Positions 1 to 6,518 are shown, numbered from the stretch's first letter. The stretch: 20,446 nucleotides of DNA from CAYNLY01 sp964398225 (GCA_964398225.1 CAYNLY010000030.1:1-20446); one strand, 5' to 3'. The notes: generated from the sequence alone by a model not told the origin. Program-made: numbers and translations.

Positions 1-1204
1 TGCCGCCCTTCTCGTATTCGACCACGCCCTTGCCGCGCACGGCCTTGGCCGATTGAACCATCGCGCCGGTGATGACGCTGATCCCGTTCTTCTTGAAGCT
101 GCGTTCGACGATCTTCGCGATTTCGGCATCCTCGAGCGGCAGCACCTGATCGGCGGCCTCGAGCACCGTCACCTTCGAGCCCATGGCCTTGTAGAAATAG
201 GCGAACTCCATGCCGATCGCGCCCGAGCCGATCACAACGAGTTCCTTGGGCAGCTTTTCCGGAACCAGCGCCTGCTTGTAGGTGATGACGACCTTGCCGT
301 CCACCTCCATGCCCGGGAACGCGCGCGCCCGCGCGCCGGTGGCGACAATCACGTGCTTGGCCGTGACCTCGCGCGTTTCGCCCTCGTGCTCGACCACCAG
401 CCGGTTGCCGGGCTCGAAGCGGGCGCGGCCCTCGATGTGCGTCACCTTGTTCTTCTTGAACAGGAAGCCGATGCCCTTGTTCAGTTTCTCGGCGATCTTC
501 CGGGAGCGCGCCACGGCCTGCTGCAGATCGGGCTTTGCCGCATCCACCCCCAGGCCAAGCTCCTTGCCCTGGTGATTGATGATGTTCACGAGCTCCGCCG
601 TGCGCAGCAGCGCCTTCGTGGGGATGCAGCCCCAGTTCAGGCAGATGCCGCCCAGATGTTCGGCCTCGATGCAGGCGGTCTTCAGACCCAGCTGCGCGGC
701 GCGGATCGCCGCCACATAACCGCCGGGGCCCGCGCCGATCACGACGACGTCGTACTCGCCGTTTTCGTTGAACACGCCGGCGGGCTTCAGGTGCAGCTCG
801 GGCTCCTCCTCATCCGATGCGGATGCCGCGGCCTGCGCCAGATGCGCCGCCGCCTGCTCGACCGAGGCCACAGGCGGGGTTGCCGCCGCCTCTTCTTCCG
901 CGGCCGGTCCGGCGGAGCCATCTTCGACGGCGCTTTCAGGCACGTAGTCCTCGGGCACTTCCTCGCCCTCTTCCGCAATCACCGCAATCGGCGCACCCAC
1001 AGGCACCACCGAACCCTCAGGCTCCAGAATCCGGAACAATACCCCCTCGTCCACCGACTCCAGCTCCATCGTCGCCTTGTCCGTCTCCACCTCGGCAAGA
1101 ATGTCGCCGCTTAAAACCTCCTCGCCCTCCTTCTTCAGCCACCGGACAATCTTCCCCTCCGTCATCGTCGGCGAAAGCTGGGTCATGAATACGTCAATCG
1201 GCAT
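1..1204 (-). CDS. lpd: Dihydrolipoyl dehydrogenase (PDH E3) with N-terminal lipoyl domain, partial
   Basis: This flavoprotein reoxidises the dihydrolipoyl groups of the E2 core with NAD+. It is last in the pdhA-pdhB-aceF-lpd operon, 46 bp after aceF, and its C-terminus lies beyond the left edge (401 codons visible). Residues 1-90 are a lipoyl domain with the lipoylation lysine at K43 (ETDKA). A flexible Ala/Glu/Pro-rich linker follows. The FAD-binding dinucleotide fold begins near residue 147 (VVVIGAGPGGYVAA). The redox-active disulfide is C188/C193 in GGICLNWGCIPTKALL. A second, NAD-binding fold follows (VVIGSGAIGMEF). The dimer-interface domain and catalytic His are off-window. The start ATG has an AGGTGAG ribosome binding site. 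The lipoyl module and this binding site are base-for-base identical to those of aceF. Lipoylated E3 enzymes are known, for example Neisseria P64k. Identification is secure; strict PDH assignment follows from context. Confidence 0.95.
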   Translation of the reverse strand, partial: MPIDVFMTQLSPTMTEGKIVRWLKKEGEEVLSGDILAEVETDKATMELESVDEGVLFRILEPEGSVVPVGAPIAVIAEEGEEVPEDYVPESAVEDGSAGPAAEEEAAATPPVASVEQAAAHLAQAAASASDEEEPELHLKPAGVFNENGEYDVVVIGAGPGGYVAAIRAAQLGLKTACIEAEHLGGICLNWGCIPTKALLRTAELVNIINHQGKELGLGVDAAKPDLQQAVARSRKIAEKLNKGIGFLFKKNKVTHIEGRARFEPGNRLVVEHEGETREVTAKHVIVATGARARAFPGMEVDGKVVITYKQALVPEKLPKELVVIGSGAIGMEFAYFYKAMGSKVTVLEAADQVLPLEDAEIAKIVERSFKKNGISVITGAMVQSAKAVRGKGVVEYEKGG

Positions 1205-1219
1205 CGCTCACCTCGATTC
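939..1219 (-). repeat. 281-bp perfect direct repeat, copy A (lipoyl-domain cassette of lpd)
   Basis: Comparing the two regions by eye at an offset of 1360 bp, all bases match from 939 to 1219 against 2299 to 2579, with mismatches on both sides (938 a/c, 1220 t/c). The repeat covers 15 bases upstream of the lpd ATG, including its ribosome binding site, and codons 1 to about 88. Past its borders the E3 linker and the E2 linker are unrelated. Confidence 0.97.
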
Positions 1220-1250
1220 TCGCGCCGCGTCCCGGCGCGGACTGTGTCGG

Positions 1251-2564
1251 TCAAACAAGCACGCTTGCGGGCGTTTCCAGATGCTTCTTCAGCGCGGCCA
1301 GGAACTCGGCGCCGACGGCGCCGTCCACGACCCGGTGATCGCAGGAAAGCGTGACCGTCATCATCTTGCGGATCACGAGCTGTCCGTTTTCGGCCACCGG
1401 CCGGTCCTCGGTTGCGCCCACGGCCAGAATCGCGCCCTCGGGCGGATTGATAATGGCCGCAAACTGGCGGATGCCGTACATGCCGAGATTCGACACCGAG
1501 AACGTGCCGCCGGTGTATTCCTCCGGCTTCAGCTCTCCGGCGCGCGCACGCGCCGCCAGCTCCTTGATTTCGTTGGAGATCTCGACGATCCCCTTCTGTT
1601 CGGCGAAGCGCACCACGGGCGTGATCAGCCCGCCCTCGAGCGCGACCGCGACCGAAATATGCGCATGCTTGTGCCGCAGCGTATGCCCGTCGGTCCAGGT
1701 CGCGTTGGCCGCCGGCACGTCCATCAGCGCCTTGGCCGCGGCCTTGATGATGAAATCGTTGACCGAAAGCTTGAACGCCCCTTCCGCCGCCTCGTTGAGC
1801 TGAGCGCGCAGATCCATCAGCCGGTCCATCGCGACATCGACGGTCAGGTAGAAATGCGGCACCTGCTGCTTGGACTCGGTCAGGCGGCGCGCGATCGCCT
1901 TGCGCATCATCGAGTTTTCGACGCGCTCGAACTCGTCCTCGTGATACGGCAGGGGGCCTGCCGGAAGCGGGCGCACAGGCGGCGGCGCGGCCGCGGCCCC
2001 GAGCCCCAGATTGATGCCCCGGCGCGCGGCCCGCTCGATGTCCGCCTTGACGATCCGGCCGCCGGGCCCCGTGCCCTGGATCGCGGCCAGATTGATGCCC
2101 TTCTGCTTCGCAAGCCGGCGCGCAAGCGGGCTCGCCTTGATGCGCCCGCCTCGCGGCGCGGCAGGCGCCACAGGCGCGACTGCGGGCGCGGCCTCCTTAG
2201 CGGCAGGAGCGGCAGCTTTCTGCTGCGCGGCGGGATCAGCCGCAGGAGCCGTGCCTTCCTCCGGCTTCTGCCCCGCGGCGGCCACGGCCGCGCCCTCCGG
2301 CACGTAGTCCTCGGGCACTTCCTCGCCCTCTTCCGCAATCACCGCAATCGGCGCACCCACAGGCACCACCGAACCCTCAGGCTCCAGAATCCGGAACAAT
2401 ACCCCCTCGTCCACCGACTCCAGCTCCATCGTCGCCTTGTCCGTCTCCACCTCGGCAAGAATGTCGCCGCTTAAAACCTCCTCGCCCTCCTTCTTCAGCC
2501 ACCGGACAATCTTCCCCTCCGTCATCGTCGGCGAAAGCTGGGTCATGAATACGTCAATCGGCAT
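1251..2564 (-). CDS. aceF: Pyruvate dehydrogenase E2, dihydrolipoyllysine acetyltransferase
   Basis: E2 forms the core of the PDH complex and moves the acetyl group from E1 to CoA. The 437 residues carry, in order: one lipoyl domain (1-80, lipoyl-lysine K43), an Ala/Pro/Glu linker (about 90-138), a peripheral-subunit-binding domain (about 141-177, from RIKASPLARRLA to GGRIVKADIE), a second linker, and the catalytic acetyltransferase domain (about 205-437). The catalytic motif is DHRVVDG, with H410 and D414. A single lipoyl domain and this length fit the short-E2 type that works with a two-subunit E1. It starts 36 bp after pdhB with an AGGTGAG site. The gene could carry the symbol pdhC in other schemes. 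A 2-oxoglutarate or branched-chain E2 is less likely given the adjacent PDH-type E1. Confidence 0.95.
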   Translation of the reverse strand: MPIDVFMTQLSPTMTEGKIVRWLKKEGEEVLSGDILAEVETDKATMELESVDEGVLFRILEPEGSVVPVGAPIAVIAEEGEEVPEDYVPEGAAVAAAGQKPEEGTAPAADPAAQQKAAAPAAKEAAPAVAPVAPAAPRGGRIKASPLARRLAKQKGINLAAIQGTGPGGRIVKADIERAARRGINLGLGAAAAPPPVRPLPAGPLPYHEDEFERVENSMMRKAIARRLTESKQQVPHFYLTVDVAMDRLMDLRAQLNEAAEGAFKLSVNDFIIKAAAKALMDVPAANATWTDGHTLRHKHAHISVAVALEGGLITPVVRFAEQKGIVEISNEIKELAARARAGELKPEEYTGGTFSVSNLGMYGIRQFAAIINPPEGAILAVGATEDRPVAENGQLVIRKMMTVTLSCDHRVVDGAVGAEFLAALKKHLETPASVLV

Positions 2565-2579
2565 CGCTCACCTCGATTC
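2299..2579 (-). repeat. 281-bp perfect direct repeat, copy B (lipoyl-domain cassette of aceF)
   Basis: Partner of the copy at 939-1219. It covers the aceF ribosome binding site and codons 1 to about 88. All six isoleucine codons in the cassette are ATT and it contains a TTA leucine codon, whereas isoleucines in the flanking E2 binding-domain and E3 sequence are nearly all ATC. Confidence 0.97.
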
Positions 2580-2600
2580 CTTTGTTGCCTGCGCGCAGGC

Positions 2601-3581
2601 CTAGGCTCGATTGCAGACCACGCGCGCGGCCTCGACGATTTCGGCCACGCTGGGCAGGGCCATCCGTTCCAGGTTCGCCGCATACGGCATCGGCACGTCC
2701 TTGCCGGTCACGCGGACGACGGGCGCGTCCAGATCGTCGAACCCCTTTTCCATGATCCGGGCCGAAATCTCGGCGCCGATGCCGGCAAAACGCCAGCCCT
2801 CCTCGACGACGACGGCGCGGTTCGTCTTGGCCACGCTGGCCAGGATCGTCGCCTCGTCCAGCGGCCGGATCGTGCGCGGATCGACCACCTCGGCGGAAAT
2901 GCCCTGCTTGGCCAGCTCCTCGGCCGCCGCGAGCGCAAAGCCCGTCATCCGGGAATGCGCGACGATCGTCACATCGCTGCCTTCGCGCTTGACGTCCGCA
3001 CGTCCGAGCGGAATCAGATGCTCGCCGTCCGGAACCTCGCCGACCTCGCCGTAGAGGATCTCGTTCTCGATGAACACGACCGGATCCTCGTCGCGGATCG
3101 CGGACTTGAGCAGCCCCTTGGCATCGGCCGGGGTGGACGGCATCACGACCTTCAGCCCCGGCACGTTCGCCATCCAGTTCTCGAGCGACTGGGAATGCTG
3201 CGCGGCCACGCGCGCCGCCGCGCCCCCGGGTCCGCGAAAGACCATCGGCACCTTGTACATGCCGCCGGACATGTAAAGCATCTTCGCGGCCGCGTTCACG
3301 ATCTGGTCCATCGCCAGGATCGCGAAGTTCCAGGTCATGAACTCGATGATCGGCCGCAGGCCCGCCATCGCCGCGCCCACGCCGAGCCCCGCAAAGCCGA
3401 GCTCGGTGATCGGCGTGTCGATCACGCGCTTGGGCCCGAAGCGGTCGAGCATGCCCTGGCTGACCTTGTAGGCGCCGTTGTATTCGGCCACTTCCTCGCC
3501 CATCAGGAACACGCGCTCGTCGCGCTCCATCTCCTCGCACATCGCCTGGTTCAGCGCTTCACGGAAGGTGATTCTGCTCAT
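2601..3581 (-). CDS. pdhB: Pyruvate dehydrogenase E1 component, beta subunit
   Basis: This is the transketolase-like beta subunit of the E1 heterotetramer, which decarboxylates pyruvate with thiamine diphosphate (ThDP). The 326 residues match the usual length of about 325. The N-terminal pyrimidine-binding domain opens with SRITFREALNQAM and contains VFLMGEEVAEYNGAY. The C-terminal transketolase domain includes DPRTIRPLD and VVVEEGWRFAG, and the protein ends near residue 326. I chose ATG 3581, preceded by GGTGGG, over an in-frame upstream start at 3638, because the latter would add 19 atypical residues read from inside the end of pdhA. Only one base separates the pdhA stop from this start, which suggests translational coupling. 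Unlike some alphaproteobacterial E1 beta proteins, it carries no N-terminal lipoyl domain. Confidence 0.95.
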   Translation of the reverse strand: MSRITFREALNQAMCEEMERDERVFLMGEEVAEYNGAYKVSQGMLDRFGPKRVIDTPITELGFAGLGVGAAMAGLRPIIEFMTWNFAILAMDQIVNAAAKMLYMSGGMYKVPMVFRGPGGAAARVAAQHSQSLENWMANVPGLKVVMPSTPADAKGLLKSAIRDEDPVVFIENEILYGEVGEVPDGEHLIPLGRADVKREGSDVTIVAHSRMTGFALAAAEELAKQGISAEVVDPRTIRPLDEATILASVAKTNRAVVVEEGWRFAGIGAEISARIMEKGFDDLDAPVVRVTGKDVPMPYAANLERMALPSVAEIVEAARVVCNRA

Positions 3582-3582
3582 C

Positions 3583-4632
3583 TCAACCCACCTGCCCGGG
3601 ATAGGGATAGGCGCCCTTAATCGGCTGGGCGTAGACATCGGTCCACAGCTCGGCCGGATCGGGCTCGGGCTGCGCCTCGGCCGCCTTCGCGATCTCGTTG
3701 ACCTGCTTGCGGATGTTCTTGTCGCGCTGCTTGAACTCGTCCTCGGTCGCCAGACCCGCCTCGATCATCTGCTTCTGCAGCCGGGCGATCGGATCGCGGC
3801 CCGTGCGCCATTCCTCGACCTCTTCGCGCGAACGGTAGGTGGCGGGATCGGACATCGAGTGCCCGCGGTAGCGGTAGGTCACCGCCTCGACGAGGATCGG
3901 GCCTTCGCCCGAACGCGCATGCTCGATGGCCTCGCCCATCTTCTGATGCACCTCGAGCACGTTCATGCCGTCCACCTGCATGCCAGGGATCTTGAACGAA
4001 ATCCCGCGCTTGAACAGGTGCGTCTCGGCGCTCGCGCGGTCCAGAGATGTTCCCATCGCATACTGATTGTTCTCGACGATGAACACGACCGGCAGCTTCC
4101 ACAGCGCGGCCATATTGAACGCCTCGTAGACCGCGCCCTGATTGATGCCGCCGTCGCCCATGATGGTCAGCGAGACCCGGCCGTCCTGACGGTACCAGGC
4201 GGCGAATCCGAACCCGAGGCCGATCGGCACCTGCTCGCCGACGATGCCGTTGCCGCCGGCGAAGTTGCGTTCGATGTCGAACATGTGCATCGAGCCGCCC
4301 TTGCCCTTCACCAGCCCGCCGGCCCGGCCCAGAAGCTCGGCCATCACGGCGGTCGGATCGCAGCCGCGCGCCAGCGCATGGCCATGGTCGCGGTAGCTCG
4401 TGAGCAGGTAGTCGTCGGGCCGGGACGCATGCTGGAGGCCGACGCAGACCGCTTCCTGACCGTTGCACAGATGGCAGAAGCCGCCGATCTTCTTGAGCCC
4501 GTACAGCTGGCCCGCCTTTTCCTCGAACCGCCGGATGAGCAGCATCATGTCGTGCATCCGGTCCAGTTCTTCCTTGCTGTAGAAGACGCCTTCGTAGCTG
4601 AGGCCCGCCTCCTGCCTGTCGGTCGCCGCCAT
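3583..4632 (-). CDS. pdhA: Pyruvate dehydrogenase E1 component, alpha subunit
   Basis: The alpha subunit of pyruvate dehydrogenase binds thiamine diphosphate (ThDP) and starts the oxidative decarboxylation of pyruvate. The 349 residues include the ThDP/Mg motif running from G159-D-G161 (IMGDGGINQG) to N188-N189 (FIVENNQYAMG). The family blocks SYRDHGHALARG, GKGGSMHMFD and YRYRGHSMSDPATYR are present; the last is the loop that is phosphorylated in mitochondrial E1. The ATG at 4632 follows a GGGGGAG ribosome binding site. This is the first gene of the PDH operon and it diverges from a cyclic-nucleotide-binding protein gene. The sequence resembles the alphaproteobacterial/mitochondrial type of E1 alpha rather than the single-chain AceE of E. 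coli. Acetoin dehydrogenase E1 alpha is the main alternative; the overall motif set favours PDH. Confidence 0.94.
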   Translation of the reverse strand: MAATDRQEAGLSYEGVFYSKEELDRMHDMMLLIRRFEEKAGQLYGLKKIGGFCHLCNGQEAVCVGLQHASRPDDYLLTSYRDHGHALARGCDPTAVMAELLGRAGGLVKGKGGSMHMFDIERNFAGGNGIVGEQVPIGLGFGFAAWYRQDGRVSLTIMGDGGINQGAVYEAFNMAALWKLPVVFIVENNQYAMGTSLDRASAETHLFKRGISFKIPGMQVDGMNVLEVHQKMGEAIEHARSGEGPILVEAVTYRYRGHSMSDPATYRSREEVEEWRTGRDPIARLQKQMIEAGLATEDEFKQRDKNIRKQVNEIAKAAEAQPEPDPAELWTDVYAQPIKGAYPYPGQVG

Positions 4633-4662
4633 GACTCCCCCGTGCCTTGTTGAAGTCGGCGA

Positions 4663-4691
4663 ATGATGCCCTGCCCCCCCGAATGCGGCAA
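4663..4691 (-). promoter_or_regulatory. Possible sigma-70 promoter of pdhA operon
   Basis: On the minus strand a -35-like TTGCCG (4686-4691) and a -10-like CATCAT (4663-4668) are separated by 17 bases, each matching four of six consensus positions. Initiation would fall near 4656, giving a leader of about 24 bases. The match is modest, so this is only a candidate. Confidence 0.3.
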
Positions 4692-4717
4692 CCGCGGCCG
4701 CCTTGTCCCTATGATTT

Positions 4718-4733
4718 TGCGACCTGGATCACG
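4718..4733. promoter_or_regulatory. Possible CRP-type site between pdhA and the cNMP-binding gene
   Basis: TGCGA, six bases, then TCACG matches eight of the ten defined positions of TGTGA-N6-TCACA. It is centred roughly 70 bases upstream of the predicted start points of both divergent genes, near the spacing used by class I CRP sites. It is weaker than the site at mreB and could be chance. Confidence 0.3.
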
Positions 4734-4769
4734 GAAGGCAGGGCCTGCGCCCGCAGTCTTGCCGCGGGG

Positions 4770-4823
4770 TGCCGGCCCGTTTCGGCTATACTGTCAAAGC
4801 CGAAGTCGACAAGCGGGCCGGCA
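4770..4823. repeat. Nested palindrome around a putative -10 box
   Basis: An outer inverted repeat of 10 bp (4770-4779 TGCCGGCCCG with 4814-4823) encloses an inner one of 7 bp (4781-4787 TTCGGCT with 4798-4804). The inner loop (4788-4797) overlaps the -10-like hexamer. The dyad spans the predicted transcription start, so it looks more like a DNA operator than an RNA hairpin. Confidence 0.6.
4787..4792 (+). promoter_or_regulatory. Candidate -10 box (TATACT) for the cNMP-binding gene
   Basis: TATACT matches five of six positions of TATAAT and lies 45 bases before the chosen ATG. No convincing -35 hexamer sits 16-18 bases upstream, so activation by a bound protein is plausible. It lies inside the nested palindrome. 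Confidence 0.4.
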
Positions 4824-4837
4824 AGGGGGTTGGAGCG

Positions 4838-5602
4838 ATGTCCCGAAGCATTCCGTTTCACAAGGGCGAGGTCATCATCCGCCAGGGCGAAGAGGATACC
4901 GCGGCCTACCTGATCCAGAACGGCTGGCTCGAAGTGCACCGGCGCACGCCCAGCGGACGGGTCGTGACGGCCACGCTGGGGCCGGGAGAGATCGTCGGCG
5001 AGCTGGGGCTGGCGGGGCTTGTGCCCTGTCGCTCGGCCACGGTCACCGCGCTGACCGACGGCGAACTCGAGCGCATCGACCGCGGCCAGCTGATACGCCT
5101 CGTCAACGGCCCGGGAAGCCGCCTGACCCCGTTGCTGGCCGCGCTGTTCAACCGGCTCCGCTCGGTGCTCATCGAGGAACAGGAGCCCTGGGAGTTCGAC
5201 GACACGGTCGTGATGCTCGCGGAGGTCCATGGCGCGAACGAACGTGCCCGACAGGCCATGTGCGATCGCCCGCGCTCGGTGACGCGTCTTCCCTGGTATT
5301 TCGGCGCCTACATTCCGCCTCAGAGCGTGACCGATCTCTTCCGCGAAACGCGCCAGGTCGATCTGCGCCTGGCCGGCGCGAGCCGGGCCATCCGGGAGCA
5401 GCACGTCGCGCTCGAAGAAGCCATAGATGGCGGCATGCAGCTGCACCTGATGCAGCACGGTGATTTCTGCGAACTCGACGAAGTCCGGGTCGGCTACGGC
5501 TCGGTGCCGACGGTCGTGCCGCTGCCTCCCGGCAAGCACCTGCTTCGTTTCGGCGAAATCTCCGATCCGTTCGCGTTCATGATACACGTATTCGACGTCT
5601 GA
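4838..5602 (+). CDS. Cyclic nucleotide-binding domain protein, C-terminal half of unknown function
   Basis: Residues about 1-120 form a cNMP-binding (cap-like) domain: FHKGEVIIRQGEEDTAAYLI gives the first beta strands, and the phosphate-binding cassette is recognisable as GEIVGELGLA followed by RSATVTAL, keeping the G-E-L and R-S-A-T positions. The remaining 130 residues (about 121-254) lack a helix-turn-helix, kinase, cyclase or transmembrane segment that I can recognise, so it is not an ordinary CRP-family regulator. I chose ATG 4838, preceded by GGAG, over an in-frame GTG at 4769, because the earlier start would read through the palindrome and putative -10. It diverges from pdhA, and the next gene begins 43 bp downstream. 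Whether it binds cAMP, cGMP or another ligand cannot be told from sequence. Confidence 0.8.
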   Translation: MSRSIPFHKGEVIIRQGEEDTAAYLIQNGWLEVHRRTPSGRVVTATLGPGEIVGELGLAGLVPCRSATVTALTDGELERIDRGQLIRLVNGPGSRLTPLLAALFNRLRSVLIEEQEPWEFDDTVVMLAEVHGANERARQAMCDRPRSVTRLPWYFGAYIPPQSVTDLFRETRQVDLRLAGASRAIREQHVALEEAIDGGMQLHLMQHGDFCELDEVRVGYGSVPTVVPLPPGKHLLRFGEISDPFAFMIHVFDV

Positions 5603-5610
5603 TTCCGGCG

Positions 5611-5639
5611 TTGCCCGAACGGCGGGCGCCCGCCACAAT
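5611..5639 (+). promoter_or_regulatory. Candidate promoter giving a leaderless yciH transcript
   Basis: TTGCCC (5611-5616) and CACAAT (5634-5639) are separated by exactly 17 bases, each matching four of six consensus positions. The predicted start point, about seven bases after the -10 box, falls on the A of the yciH ATG at 5646. A perfect 14-base palindrome fills the spacer at 5621-5634. Confidence 0.4.
5621..5634. repeat. Perfect 14-bp palindrome GGCGGGCGCCCGCC
   Basis: The sequence equals its own reverse complement. It lies between the candidate -35 and -10 boxes of yciH and 19 bases after the stop of the cNMP-binding gene. It has no loop and no T-tract, so it is unlikely to be a terminator and could be an operator. 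Confidence 0.55.
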
Positions 5640-5645
5640 CGGCCC

Positions 5646-5990
5646 ATGTCGAAAGAACGCCGTCTCGTCTATTCCACCGAAACCGGGCGCATCGCCGCGC
5701 AGGAGCGCCCCGGGAAAAGGGTGCGGGGCAGGCGGCGCCCGGCGGATGCGGGCAGGGGTGTGCGCATCCGCCGGGAAACGAAGGGCCGGGGCGGCAAGAC
5801 GGTGACGGTCGTCACCGGGCTTGCGCTGGGCGAGCGGGAAACGCGGGAGCTGCTCAGGCAGCTGAAGACGCAGCTGGGCACCGGCGGCGCCATCAAGCAG
5901 GGCGATCTCGAGCTGCAGGGCGACCACCGGGAAACCGTGCTGCGTCTGCTTTCCGAACGGGGCATCTCCGCCAAGCTGGCCGGAGGCTGA
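5646..5990 (+). CDS. yciH: SUI1/YciH family translation initiation factor
   Basis: This 114-residue protein is the bacterial relative of eukaryotic eIF1, thought to influence initiation fidelity on the small ribosomal subunit. It has a basic, likely disordered N-terminus (about 1-45, rich in Arg and Lys) and a SUI1 fold (about 46-112). Family blocks include GRGGKTVTVVTGL, the helix from RETRELLRQLKTQLGTGG, and the closing strands IKQGDLELQGDHRETVLRLL with the final SERGISAKLAGG. Length and motif order match YciH. No Shine-Dalgarno sequence is visible before the ATG; a candidate -10 box lies six bases upstream, which suggests a leaderless message. The nuclease gene after it begins close to or overlapping its stop codon, so the two are likely co-transcribed. 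Confidence 0.9.
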   Translation: MSKERRLVYSTETGRIAAQERPGKRVRGRRRPADAGRGVRIRRETKGRGGKTVTVVTGLALGERETRELLRQLKTQLGTGGAIKQGDLELQGDHRETVLRLLSERGISAKLAGG

Positions 5991-6028
5991 CGACGGCGAA
6001 CGCACCCCTGCGCCTGGCCTGCGACGAG

Positions 6029-6517
6029 ATGCTCGGGCGTCTGGCCAGGCGCCTGCGCGCCGCGGGCCACGACGTATGGCTCGCAGAACCCGGCATGGAC
6101 GACGCGGAAATCCTCCGGCGGTGCCTGCGCGAAAACCGCTGGCTGATCACCTGCGACCGGGAAATCGCCCGCCGGCGAAATGCGCGCCGCGTGATCGTGC
6201 TTCACCACGGGCCGCTCGAGGAACTCGCACGGCAGCTTTCCGAGCGGCTGGACGTGGACTGGCTTCATGCGCCCTTCAGCCGCTGCCTTGTCTGCAACAG
6301 CCTGCTTGCAAACGGCCCCGGCGATGACGCCGGCCTGCCCGACTGGGTACTCGAGGAAGGCCACCCCGTACGCCACTGCCCCCGATGCCGCCGGAACTAC
6401 TGGCCGGGCGGACATGTGCAGCGGACGATGGAGCGCCTCAGACAATGGCAGCGCCGATTCGGTGGCGCTGGCAGGCTGCGCGGGCTAGGCTCGGGCACCA
6501 ATGCAGAGGAGGACTGA
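6029..6517 (+). CDS. Mut7-C family PIN-like nuclease with zinc ribbon (true start probably upstream)
   Basis: The product is a Mut7-C RNase-domain protein, a PIN-like nuclease fold followed by a four-cysteine zinc ribbon. Visible features are MLGRLARRLRAAGHDVWLAE, then RENRWLITCDREIARRR containing the second acidic patch, and the ribbon cysteines in RCLVCNSLL and HCPRCRRNYWPGGH. Family proteins usually start one strand earlier, with a hydrophobic stretch ending in D-E just before MLGRLAR. That segment is encoded here (LRLACDE) but lies upstream of the first ATG, with no in-frame ATG, GTG or TTG. GGAGG at 5982-5986 sits at normal spacing for an ACG at 5993, and CTG codons occur at 6008 and 6014. 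The listed start at 6029 is the first conventional one and probably too short. Cellular substrate is unknown. Confidence 0.82.
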   Translation: MLGRLARRLRAAGHDVWLAEPGMDDAEILRRCLRENRWLITCDREIARRRNARRVIVLHHGPLEELARQLSERLDVDWLHAPFSRCLVCNSLLANGPGDDAGLPDWVLEEGHPVRHCPRCRRNYWPGGHVQRTMERLRQWQRRFGGAGRLRGLGSGTNAEED

Positions 6518-6518
6518 G

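Noticed and set aside
1077..2474. A long plus-strand open frame opposite aceF and a similar one at 53-1114 opposite lpd, sharing the same C-terminal sequence
   Set aside because: Both are antisense shadows of the PDH genes. Their shared ending is simply the complement of the 281-bp lipoyl repeat.
4769..4837. An N-terminal extension of the cNMP-binding protein from GTG 4769
   Set aside because: The extra 23 codons read through the palindrome and the -10-like box, and the cNMP domain begins normally at the ATG at 4838, which has its own GGAG site.
5621..5634. The GC palindrome after the cNMP-binding gene as an intrinsic terminator
   Set aside because: It has no loop and no T-tract, and it lies within a plausible promoter spacer.
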